DNA of 7,177 bases, from assembly GCA_016880225.1 (NCBI GenBank), contig JAEHDT010000109.1:1-7177 (forward strand), in the 5' to 3' direction. Below, piece by piece: positions 1-5,624 of the stretch (the first letter of the stretch is position 1; each line of letters opens with the position of its first letter). The stretch comes from Gemmatimonadota bacterium (GTDB taxonomy: Bacteria > Gemmatimonadota > Gemmatimonadetes > Gemmatimonadales > GWC2-71-9). The translations under genes were made by a program, and so were the position numbers. The notes beneath the pieces are model-generated. The model saw only the letters and a program-made list of their open reading frames with translations, was not told the origin of the DNA and searched no databases.

Positions 1-338
1 AGGATGCAGTAGTCGTCCACCTTGTCGCGCGGAATCACGCCCGAGGACACGCTGTCCACCACGGCGCGCGCCACCGCCGCCTGCGCCGGGCCGAACATCT
101 GGACTGCCTGGGTGGCGTTCTTGATCGTGACCTTGTTGAACAGAAGCGTGTCGGGCTTCGCGGGCAGGTTGGGGCTGACGACGGCGAGCAGCTTGGTGAA
201 GCCGTCGGTGTTGTTGGACAGGGTGTTGACGAACGCCTGCCCCGCGTGGCCCGACTTCGACCCGATGATCAGGTCGATGTGGGCGACTTCGTTACCGTCG
301 CCTACCAGTGATTCGCCAATGAAGAAATCCGCTGCCAT
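1..338 (-). CDS. fae: Formaldehyde-activating enzyme (Fae), 3' end missing
   Basis: Fae catalyses condensation of formaldehyde with tetrahydromethanopterin to methylene-H4MPT, the entry step of the H4MPT-linked C1 oxidation and formaldehyde detoxification route in the cytoplasm. The translation begins MAADFFIGESLVGDGNEVAH. It runs through about 112 residues before the window edge, against roughly 165-180 residues for the family, so about two thirds is present. Recognised from recalled family sequences: the GEsLVGDGNEVAHIDLIIG block (residues 8-26), with His20 at the place of the conserved His proposed as catalytic acid; LLAVVSPNLPAKPDT (50-64); NKVTIKNATQAVQMFGPAQA (68-87); and a VIPRDKVDDYCIL stretch at the edge. 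It closely resembles methylotrophic proteobacterial Fae as I remember it. The ATG is supported by a GGGAGG Shine-Dalgarno sequence 5 bases upstream. It is separated from the upstream gene by about 210 bases with its own promoter-like box, so it is probably a separate transcription unit. Family identity is very secure; whether this is the catalytic paralogue or a Fae-like copy cannot be settled without the C-terminus. Confidence 0.95.
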   Translation of the reverse strand, partial: MAADFFIGESLVGDGNEVAHIDLIIGSKSGHAGQAFVNTLSNNTDGFTKLLAVVSPNLPAKPDTLLFNKVTIKNATQAVQMFGPAQAAVARAVVDSVSSGVIPRDKVDDYCI

Positions 339-343
339 AACTA

Positions 344-349
344 CCTCCC
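344..349 (-). promoter_or_regulatory. Strong ribosome binding site of fae
   Basis: Read on the minus strand this is GGGAGG, followed by five bases (TAGTT) and then the ATG of fae. It fixes the fae start and suggests efficient translation. It is one of only two clear Shine-Dalgarno sequences in the window, the other being in front of the TonB-domain lipoprotein. Confidence 0.75.
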
Positions 350-437
350 GATCCGGATGAGGTCCACGGCTCACTGCCGGCTGTCACGAATGCGGTGTTG
401 AGAGCAGCGTGGCTGAGGGGTGTGGAAGACACGCCGT

Positions 438-451
438 CCCGCTCCTGCGGG
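438..451 (-). other. Leader hairpin upstream of fae
   Basis: A perfect five-base-pair stem, CCCGC/GCGGG, encloses an AGGA tetraloop. It lies about 100 bases before the fae start. The loop and a nearby copy of CAGGAGC are purine-rich and Shine-Dalgarno-like, but no start codon follows at useful spacing. An outer CCGT/ACGG pairing is possible across a nine-base bulge. I do not recognise a known riboswitch class. It may be part of a structured 5' leader or may be chance in GC-rich DNA. Confidence 0.35.
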
Positions 452-460
452 TAGCTCCTG

Positions 461-480
461 ACGGAACCGTATCGATGCGG
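461..480. promoter_or_regulatory. Two adjoining dyads, possible operator upstream of fae
   Basis: Positions 461-470 read ACGGAACCGT, with arms ACGG/CCGT around AA. Positions 467-480 read CCGTATCGATGCGG, an ATCGAT core flanked by CCG/CGG with one mismatched pair. The two dyads share four bases. They lie just downstream of the candidate promoter on the fae strand, where a repressor site or the start of a structured transcript would be expected. No regulator family is identified; the function is inferred from position only. Confidence 0.3.
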
Positions 481-513
481 TGCTAACCTGCCCGCCGCCC
501 CGACGGGTGTCAA
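481..513 (-). promoter_or_regulatory. fae: Candidate sigma-70-type promoter for fae
   Basis: On the minus strand a perfect TTGACA occupies 513-508. A weak AT-richer patch (GGTTAGCA, 488-481) lies about 17-20 bases downstream, where a -10 element would be, but it matches TATAAT poorly. If used, it would give a leader of roughly 130-140 bases before the fae ATG. The -35 match, the intergenic location and the tail-to-start arrangement support it; the poor -10 keeps confidence low. Confidence 0.35.
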
Positions 514-549
514 GGCCGCGAACCGGCCCGCAAAACGGAACTTTTCGGG
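514..549 (-). terminator. Terminator-like hairpins after the 66-residue gene
   Basis: Immediately after the TAG stop of the 552-752 gene, the transcript can form CCCG-AAAA / TTTT-(G)-CGGG around a GTTCCG loop (549-527, one bulged G). A second perfect stem, GGCCG/CGGCC with a GTTCG loop (528-514), follows and shares two bases with the first, so the two could compete. Only TT follows the second stem, so there is no proper U-tract. This may end the upstream operon with factor help or protect its 3' end. It abuts the TTGACA box of the fae promoter. Confidence 0.35.
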
Positions 550-551
550 TG

Positions 552-752
552 CTACTCGGGTGGCGCCCCGCCGGTGGCGACGCGCCACACCTCGTCCGCG
601 AGCCATTCCAGCCGCTGCTGCGCGTAGTCGAACTCCGCCGGCGTCATCGCTTTCGCGCGGCGGGCGATCTCCCGCGCGTGTCCGAGCAGGTCGTCCAGCA
701 CTTCCCGCAGCGGTCGGTTGGCGCGCCGCTCGGCGCGGGGCCGCGGGCTCAT
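552..752 (-). CDS. Small unknown helical protein, 66 aa
   Basis: I do not recognise a family. The predicted protein has a basic N-terminus (MSPRPRAERR, residues 1-10). An amphipathic helical stretch follows (about 14-35, LREVLDDLLGHAREIARR), then a second helix rich in aromatic and acidic residues (about 37-59) that contains RLEWLADEVW. There is no signal peptide, membrane segment or cysteine. The ATG overlaps the stop of the upstream putative peptidase gene as ATGA, the standard arrangement for translational coupling. This, together with a helix pattern unlike random GC-rich frame noise, argues that it is real. It is the last gene before the hairpins and the fae intergenic region. A role as a small partner or regulator of the peptidase is possible but is inference from position alone. 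Confidence 0.65.
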   Translation of the reverse strand: MSPRPRAERRANRPLREVLDDLLGHAREIARRAKAMTPAEFDYAQQRLEWLADEVWRVATGGAPPE

Positions 753-1693
753 GCGCTCTGGATCCCCAGGGCCCGCTCGTCCGCCCGCTTGAACTCCTGC
801 ACGGCGGCGCGCACGGTGGACGCGAGCCCCCGCTCGGCGACGTAGCTCTCGACCAGCCGCAGCCCGAGGTAGTACCCCGAGCGCTCCGGCAGCACTTTGC
901 CGCCCATGAGGCGCGCGGCGGGGCTCATCCCGCCCGACAGGAACCGCAACCGCAGGCCGAGCCCCGTCTGGTCGAGCAACGGCCCCGCCGCGCGCCGCAG
1001 GAACGCGTCCAGCTCTCGGATGCGGCGGTACTGCCGCCGCGTGTAGCCGAAGTACTCCCACGGCTCGAACCCGGGCGCCACCGCCTGGGCCGCGGCCACC
1101 GCCGCGCCCTCGTTGGCCAGCAGCTCGCGCACGCTGGCCCGGCTGCCCGTGTCCCAGAAGTCGTAGTGGCCGCGAAGGTCGGCCACGAGCCGTTTCATGT
1201 CGGCCCGGCTCGTGGGCGATGTGTAGCGCACGGCGTGCGCGACCTCGTGCGCGATCCACAGCGTCAACAGGTGCGGCGCGAGCCCCAGGCCGTAGGTCTG
1301 GGGATTGGCGCGACCGGTGAAATGCTCGAGGCACACGAACGCAATGCCGCGGCCTCCCACCACCAGCTCTCCAGCGTTCGCGGCGCCGACGCCCACCATG
1401 AGGTACAGGTCCACCGCGCAATCGGCCTCGAGCTGCTCGAGCGAGCGCTGCAGCGCGTCGTCCGCGATCGCGGCCACGTCCACGTCTTCGAGTAGCCGCT
1501 CGAGGTCGGCGCGGTCGGCCCGGAGCGCGGCGCCCATCACCTGCTCCGCGTGCGGCGACGCCGGATCGAGCACGTAGTTGTGCCAGTAGCTCTGCAGCAC
1601 CGGCTTGTGGCGGTCGAGATAATCGTGGTACGCCGCGAGGGGGTCGGGCGCGGCGAGAACCGCGAGGAACTCCGGCACGAGGTTGACGAGCAT
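749..1693 (-). CDS. Putative HExxH zinc metallopeptidase (DUF2268-like)
   Basis: A 314-residue protein with an AHEVAHAVRY zinc-binding helix: HEVAH at 149-153 gives two His ligands and the catalytic Glu150. A downstream LLANEGAA segment (191-198) offers Glu195 as the likely third zinc ligand, which fits a gluzincin-type fold. A PERSGYYLGLRLVESYV segment (269-285) resembles the conserved C-terminal block of DUF2268-type predicted Zn-dependent proteases. The GRGIAFVCLEHF strand (115-125) before the HExxH also fits. No signal peptide or membrane segment is visible, so it is probably cytoplasmic. The substrate is unknown. The ATG has no convincing Shine-Dalgarno sequence; a small CCCAAATTGGG dyad (1706-1716) lies just upstream and covers the only G-rich patch. 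It follows a rhomboid protease gene after 78 bases and overlaps the next small gene by ATGA. The metallopeptidase call is sound on motifs; the DUF2268 label is from memory of the family pattern. Confidence 0.7.
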   Translation of the reverse strand: MLVNLVPEFLAVLAAPDPLAAYHDYLDRHKPVLQSYWHNYVLDPASPHAEQVMGAALRADRADLERLLEDVDVAAIADDALQRSLEQLEADCAVDLYLMVGVGAANAGELVVGGRGIAFVCLEHFTGRANPQTYGLGLAPHLLTLWIAHEVAHAVRYTSPTSRADMKRLVADLRGHYDFWDTGSRASVRELLANEGAAVAAAQAVAPGFEPWEYFGYTRRQYRRIRELDAFLRRAAGPLLDQTGLGLRLRFLSGGMSPAARLMGGKVLPERSGYYLGLRLVESYVAERGLASTVRAAVQEFKRADERALGIQSA

Positions 1694-1734
1694 GGCGCGG
1701 CCGGCCCCAATTTGGGAACCGACCCCGCCGGAGA

Positions 1735-1763
1735 CAAGCGCGTCCCGGCCGGGCCCGCGCTTG
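1735..1763 (-). other. Strong intergenic hairpin between rhomboid and peptidase genes
   Basis: CAAGCGCG (1735-1742) and CGCGCTTG (1756-1763) form a perfect eight-base-pair stem. The 13-base loop itself contains the palindrome CCCGGCCGGG (1744-1753). It begins nine bases after the rhomboid stop codon on the transcript. No T-tract follows on the minus strand (TCTCCGG), so it is not a classical intrinsic terminator. More likely it is an mRNA processing or stabilising element, a partial terminator that sets lower expression of the two downstream genes, or a pause site. Confidence 0.5.
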
Positions 1764-1771
1764 ACAGGCGC

Positions 1772-2599
1772 TCAGGTGTGGTCGCGCATCTTGCGGCTCA
1801 TCTCGGCGAGGAAGCGCCGTTCGGCGGGCGTGAGGCTGTCGATGCCGCGCGCCGAGATCTTGTCGAGCACGCGGTCGACCTCCGCCTGCGCGGGGTCGCG
1901 CTCGCCGCGCCGCCCCTTCGGGGCGTCGCTCCCCCGCGCCGCGCGTCCGGGGTGCACCAGCACGCTCGGCTGCGACGCCCGGCGCAGCTGGCGCTCGGCC
2001 CGTCCCAGTCGCCAGTCCGCAGCCTTCAGGTACAGAAACCCCGTGACGAACCCGCCGAGGTGCGCCAGGTGCGCCACGCCGTCGCTCGAGGGCAGCAGGG
2101 CGAGCACGAGCGACAAAGCCACGATGAACGTCACCAGCCATTTGGCGGGGATCGGCTCGGGCAGGAACAGCACGGAGATCGGCGCGTTCGGGGCAGCCCA
2201 CGCGAATGCCAGCAGCACGCCGTACACCGCCGCCGACGCGCCGATTACGGGATTGAGCCTTCCGAAGATCCACCCCAGCACCAGCGAGAACGCCGCCCCT
2301 CCCAGCCCGCAGAGCAGATAGTAGCGCAGGAAGGCCCCGCCCCCCATGCGCTCCTCCACCTCGGGCCCGAACACGAACAAGGCGAGCAGGTTGAACGCGA
2401 GGTGCAGAAACCCCGCGTGCAGGAACATGTAGGTGAGGAACGTCCACGGCCGGGCGGCCGCGGCGAGCGGCGCGAACCCGAACGTCGCCGCAAACCACGG
2501 GTTCACGAAGATCGTCAGCTGCAGTAGGAAGACGACCAGGTTGGCGACGATCAGTCGCCGCACCCACGGCGTCATGCCGAACATCCGCTGCGGGCCCAT
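1772..2599 (-). CDS. Rhomboid family intramembrane serine protease
   Basis: A polytopic membrane protease of 275 residues that cleaves transmembrane substrates within the bilayer. About six hydrophobic segments are visible (roughly 14-32, 52-78, 90-111, 115-134, 153-170, 176-193). The catalytic serine is in GASAAVYG (Ser122) and the catalytic histidine in AHLAHLGGFVTG (His180). The HLAFN motif (His66, Asn70) that stabilises the oxyanion is present, so the site looks intact. After the membrane core comes a basic cytoplasmic linker. A VDRVLDKISARGIDSLTPAE tail (241-260) follows, running on to an FLAEMSRKM helix. This matches the short C-terminal domain (DUF6576-like) I know from Bacteroidota/Gemmatimonadota rhomboids. 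The start at 2599 follows the ddl stop by seven bases, with a GGGGG patch about 12 bases upstream. In-frame ATGs at 2584 and 2575 are alternatives, the last giving MTPWVRRL, a common family start. Substrates are unknown. Confidence 0.92.
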   Translation of the reverse strand: MGPQRMFGMTPWVRRLIVANLVVFLLQLTIFVNPWFAATFGFAPLAAAARPWTFLTYMFLHAGFLHLAFNLLALFVFGPEVEERMGGGAFLRYYLLCGLGGAAFSLVLGWIFGRLNPVIGASAAVYGVLLAFAWAAPNAPISVLFLPEPIPAKWLVTFIVALSLVLALLPSSDGVAHLAHLGGFVTGFLYLKAADWRLGRAERQLRRASQPSVLVHPGRAARGSDAPKGRRGERDPAQAEVDRVLDKISARGIDSLTPAERRFLAEMSRKMRDHT

Positions 2600-2606
2600 C
2601 CCGTAG

Positions 2607-3626
2607 TTATCCCCCGCCCGCGCTCCCCGGGTTCCCCGCGAGTCGGCAGATCCGCTCGCACAGCTCCGGGAACTCGATGCCCGCGGCCCGGGCGGCCTGC
2701 GGGAAGAGGCTGGTGCGTGTCATGCCGGGGAGCGTGTTGGCCTCGAGGCAAAAGATGTCGCTCTCGGGGCTCAACCGGAAGTCGACGCGCGAGTAGCCCC
2801 CGAGCTTGAGCGCCCGGTGCGCGGCGAGCGCCAGCTCCTGAAGCTGTCGCGCCAGCGGTGTGTCGAGCTTCGCGGGAAACACCTCCTCCGACATCCCCGG
2901 CGTGTACTTGCACTCGTAGTCGAACAGCTCGTGTCGCGGAATGATCTCGCCCACCGGCAGAGGCACGTCCCCCAGAATCCCGACCGTCAGCTCCCGTCCC
3001 GAGATGAACTGCTCCGCCATCACCTCGTCGTCGTACCCTCGCGCCAAAGCGACGGCCGCATCGAGGCCCTCGGCGTTGCGGACCAGCGTCATCCCCACCG
3101 ACGACCCCATCTTGGACGGCTTCACGATCACTGGCCATCCCAGTGCGGTCGTCACATCCTCGGGCGCCACGGGGGCCATGAACCAGGCCGGGACCGGCAC
3201 GCCCGCGGCCCGGAATAACCGCTTAGCGAGGTCCTTGTCCATCGCGAGCGCGCTGGCGAGCGACCCGCTCCCCGTGTACGGCACCCCGATCACGTCCAGC
3301 ACCGCCTGGAGGATGCCTCCCTCGCCGCGCCCCGCATGTAGGCACAGGAACAGCACATCCGCGTTGCGGACTTCCGCCAGGCCCGCGAGCCCGTTCGACA
3401 GCATGGCGCGCTCCCGCTCGTCCAGCGCGGCCACGTCGGGGGGCTCCCGCCCCACCGTGCTCGTGAGCAGGCGGGCCTCATCACCGGAGGACAACAGGCC
3501 GGTCACGGTGTCGACGACCGCCACGCCGTGGCCCCGGCTCCGCAGCGCTGCCACGATCTGGGCGGCGCCCGCGAAGGCGACGGTGCGCTCGGCGGTCGCG
3601 CCCCCCGTGATCACCGTGACGCGCAT
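2607..3626 (-). CDS. ddl: D-alanine--D-alanine ligase
   Basis: A cytoplasmic ATP-grasp enzyme of 339 residues that joins two D-alanines for the peptidoglycan pentapeptide. The N-terminal substrate domain has GGATAER, with Glu13 aligned to Glu15 of E. coli DdlB. The His-containing loop follows (LHAGRGEGG, His97 and Glu102), then the PYTGSGSLASALAMDK block (116-131). The ATP-grasp part has KPSKMGSSVG (169-178), the omega-loop segment FDYECKYTPG (235-244; Lys240 and Tyr241 match Lys215 and Tyr216 of DdlB), SRVDF (Arg280, Asp282) and EANTLPGMT (Glu295, Asn297). Tyr241 argues for D-Ala-D-Ala rather than D-Ala-D-lactate synthesis. An oddity is that the usual GEDG reads GEGG and the HG before it reads HA. 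The start is set by a TGATG overlap with the upstream beta-synthase stop, which implies coupled translation. The frame stays open upstream but without family sequence. Confidence 0.95.
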   Translation of the reverse strand: MRVTVITGGATAERTVAFAGAAQIVAALRSRGHGVAVVDTVTGLLSSGDEARLLTSTVGREPPDVAALDERERAMLSNGLAGLAEVRNADVLFLCLHAGRGEGGILQAVLDVIGVPYTGSGSLASALAMDKDLAKRLFRAAGVPVPAWFMAPVAPEDVTTALGWPVIVKPSKMGSSVGMTLVRNAEGLDAAVALARGYDDEVMAEQFISGRELTVGILGDVPLPVGEIIPRHELFDYECKYTPGMSEEVFPAKLDTPLARQLQELALAAHRALKLGGYSRVDFRLSPESDIFCLEANTLPGMTRTSLFPQAARAAGIEFPELCERICRLAGNPGSAGGG

Positions 3627-5011
3627 CAGCGGATCCCGGCGAGCTGGTGCAGCAGGTCGTAGCGGGTGACGATCCCCGTGATCTTGCCGTCGCGCCGCAC
3701 CAGCGCCGCCGGCGTCTCCCGGGAGAGCAGCGTGGTCAGGCGGTCGACCGGTAGGTCCGCGTCCACGACCGGAAACGGCGCGTCCATCACGTCTTGGACC
3801 GGCCGGTCGAGGGTCGCCGGCTCCTCGAGCCCCCGGGCCATGAGCATCTGCTCGGACACGGCGCCCACGCCGTCGCCGCCGTCCAGCACCGGCAGCTGGG
3901 ACACGTTGTACGTGCTCATCAGGTTCAGCGCCTGGCGTACCGTTGCCGTCGGGGCGATCGAGATGAGCGGCGGCGCGCCGGAGTTTCGCGCGTCGAGCAG
4001 GGCGGCGACCGCCACACGCTCCGCTTCGAGGATCTGGTTCTCCCGCAGCCACTCGTCGTTGTACACCTTCGACAGGTAGCGCTCGCCGGTGTCGGCAAGC
4101 ACCGTCACCACCAGCGCCTGCGGATCATTCAGCCGCCGGGCCACCTCGAGCGCCGCCACCACGTTCACGCCGGTGGACCCGCCGGTGAACAGGGCCTCTT
4201 CCTTCGCCAGGCGGCGCGCCATCAGCATGGCGTCTTTGTCGGACACCGTGATCCATTCGTCGATTACGTCCCAGTGGAGCGACGTCGGCAGCTTGTCGCC
4301 GCCGATTCCCTCCACCTTGTACGGACGACCCTCGCCTTTCTTGTGGGTGCGCGCGTATTCGGTGTAGATCGAGCCGGCCGGATCGCCGGCGACGACGCGG
4401 ATCGCGGGGTTGCGCTCCTTGAGATAGCGGCCCGCGCCGCTGACCGTTCCCCCGGTGCCGGGGGAGCATACGAAGTGTGTGAGACGCCCCTCGGTCTGCT
4501 CCCACAGCTCGGGGCCCGTGGTGCGGTAGTGCACCTCGGGATTCACCGGGTTGTAATGCTGATCGGCGAAGATCGCGTTTGGGTGAGCGGCGGCGATCGC
4601 CCGCCCCTTCATGATGTAGTTCTCGGGATGGTCGGGCGGCACCGCGGTGGGCGTGATGATCACCTCGGCGCCGAGCGCGCGCAGCAGCCGCGCCTTCTCC
4701 TGCGACATCTTGTCCGGCATCGTGAAGATGCAGCGGTACCCCTTCACCGCGGCGGCCAGGGCCAGGCCCACGCCGGTGTTCCCCGAAGTCGCCTCCACGA
4801 TCAGCCCGCCGGGCTTGAGTCGTCCCTCCCGTTCGGCGGCCTCGATCATCGCGAGTCCGATGCGGTCCTTCACCGAGCCGCCGGGGTTGAAGAACTCCGC
4901 CTTTCCGTACACGGGCGTGCGGATGCCCTGCGTGACCCGGTTCAGCCGGACCAGCGGCGTCCAGCCGATCGTCTCCAGGATGTTGCCGTACGGTCTAGCG
5001 TGGGGCGGCAT
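3626..5011 (-). CDS. cbs: Cystathionine beta-synthase, PLP domain plus two CBS domains
   Basis: A PLP fold-type II enzyme of 461 residues. It probably condenses serine (or an activated serine) with homocysteine to cystathionine, the first step of reverse transsulfuration. The catalytic domain (about 8-325) opens with NILETIGWTPLVRLNRV. It has the PLP lysine in NPGGSVKDR (Lys48), the substrate loop TSGNTG (75-80), the phosphate-binding GTGGT (185-189), EGIGGDKLP (234-242) and TGGSTG (277-282). The last two resemble beta-synthase more than plain cysteine synthase. The C-terminal regulatory module has two CBS domains (about 345-396 and 404-459), the adenosyl-ligand-binding type. The N-terminal heme-binding region of animal enzymes is absent, as usual in bacteria. 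The ATG overlaps the end of the upstream lipoprotein gene by 17 bases, with no good Shine-Dalgarno sequence; the stop overlaps ddl by one base. Cysteine synthase activity remains possible. A cystathionine lyase partner is not in the window. Confidence 0.9.
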   Translation of the reverse strand: MPPHARPYGNILETIGWTPLVRLNRVTQGIRTPVYGKAEFFNPGGSVKDRIGLAMIEAAEREGRLKPGGLIVEATSGNTGVGLALAAAVKGYRCIFTMPDKMSQEKARLLRALGAEVIITPTAVPPDHPENYIMKGRAIAAAHPNAIFADQHYNPVNPEVHYRTTGPELWEQTEGRLTHFVCSPGTGGTVSGAGRYLKERNPAIRVVAGDPAGSIYTEYARTHKKGEGRPYKVEGIGGDKLPTSLHWDVIDEWITVSDKDAMLMARRLAKEEALFTGGSTGVNVVAALEVARRLNDPQALVVTVLADTGERYLSKVYNDEWLRENQILEAERVAVAALLDARNSGAPPLISIAPTATVRQALNLMSTYNVSQLPVLDGGDGVGAVSEQMLMARGLEEPATLDRPVQDVMDAPFPVVDADLPVDRLTTLLSRETPAALVRRDGKITGIVTRYDLLHQLAGIR

Positions 5012-5624
5012 TCGTGTCGGGCTTGGCCGGCGCGCTGTCCGGGCCGGTGCGGGTCCGCGTCGTGTCCGGAGCCCGCGGGAACGTGTCCCGCCGGAGCGGC
5101 ACGGTGTCGGGCTGCGGCGTGCGCGCCGGGGCAGACGGCGTGGGGGGCGAGGGCGCGGGGGCGCGCACCGGCGCGGGCTGCGAGCGCGTGGTGTCCGGCG
5201 CCCCCTTCGCCACGGCGCTGCTCGCCTGCGGGTGGCGAAACTCGACCGGCTGCAGGAAGGCGGTGGCGACGGGCAAACCATGCCGCCGCGCCGGCGCGAA
5301 GCGCAGCTTCCGCGCGCCCGCGAGCGCCGCGGAATCGAGGGCGGGATAGCCTATCGATTCTGCCACCCGGGTCGACTCGGGCCGCAGGCCGCCGGCCGAA
5401 TCGACGAACAGCCGCAGCACCACGTCGCCCTCGACCTTCTGGTCGTACAGGCGCGGCGGGTACTGGATCGGCGAGTCGCCGTTCAGCGCCACGGGAGGGT
5501 CCTGGTCGGGCGCCGTGCCGCCGGACGCACCACCCCCCTGGCCGGCCGGGGGCGTCTTGCCGCATGCGGCCGCGCCCAGCGCCACCACGCCGGCGATCAC
5601 AACGCTCCCCCTCCAGGGTCTCAT
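4995..5624 (-). CDS. Lipoprotein with TonB-type C-terminal domain and Pro-rich tail
   Basis: A 209-residue predicted lipoprotein. Residues 1-20 are a short basic start plus a hydrophobic stretch ending in LGAAAC, a lipobox with Cys21 as the acylated residue. A Gly/Pro linker follows. Residues about 50-130 look like a TonB C-terminal (energy-transducer) domain: PIQYPPRLYDQKVEGDVVLR, then VDSAGGL, YPALDSAAL and LRFAPARRHGLPVATAF, the usual hallmarks. Residues 131-209 are a low-complexity tail of Pro, Ala, Thr, Asp and Arg with repeated PDTT/PDT units. This order is the reverse of classical TonB, where a membrane anchor and Pro-rich spacer precede the domain. There is no transmembrane helix for ExbB/ExbD contact, so energy transduction is doubtful and an envelope binding or scaffold role is more likely. 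The start is well supported by GGGGAGGG upstream and an ATGA overlap with the mutS stop. Confidence 0.85.
   Translation of the reverse strand: MRPWRGSVVIAGVVALGAAACGKTPPAGQGGGASGGTAPDQDPPVALNGDSPIQYPPRLYDQKVEGDVVLRLFVDSAGGLRPESTRVAESIGYPALDSAALAGARKLRFAPARRHGLPVATAFLQPVEFRHPQASSAVAKGAPDTTRSQPAPVRAPAPSPPTPSAPARTPQPDTVPLRRDTFPRAPDTTRTRTGPDSAPAKPDTNAAPR

Noticed and set aside
22..360. Plus-strand open frame opposite fae
   Set aside because: It is antisense to a strongly recognised Fae protein, its translation resembles no family, and long antisense frames are expected at this GC content.
292..606. Minus-strand open frame spanning the fae intergenic region
   Set aside because: It overlaps the start of fae and the end of the 66-residue gene, and its translation is low-complexity Arg/Gly/Ser without family resemblance. 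It is a GC-rich shadow.
560..1495. Plus-strand open frame of about 310 codons
   Set aside because: It is antisense to the peptidase and small gene, with Arg/His/Pro-rich composition and no recognisable domain.
1706..1716. CCCAATTTGGG dyad before the peptidase gene
   Set aside because: It is short and could be chance. It is mentioned under the peptidase as a possible translation-start occluder but is not strong enough as its own feature.
753..2567. Very long minus-strand frame continuous with the 66-residue gene
   Set aside because: It is the alternate frame of the peptidase and rhomboid genes, with Arg/Ala-rich noise. Only the last 66 codons, after the ATGA overlap, look like protein.
3627..4052. 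Upstream extension of the ddl reading frame
   Set aside because: The frame is open, but the sequence is the shadow of cbs. Ddl homology begins at the ATG at 3626.
5012..5281. Upstream extension of the cbs reading frame
   Set aside because: It is Arg/Pro-rich shadow of the lipoprotein gene. The PLP-enzyme homology starts a few residues after the ATG at 5011.
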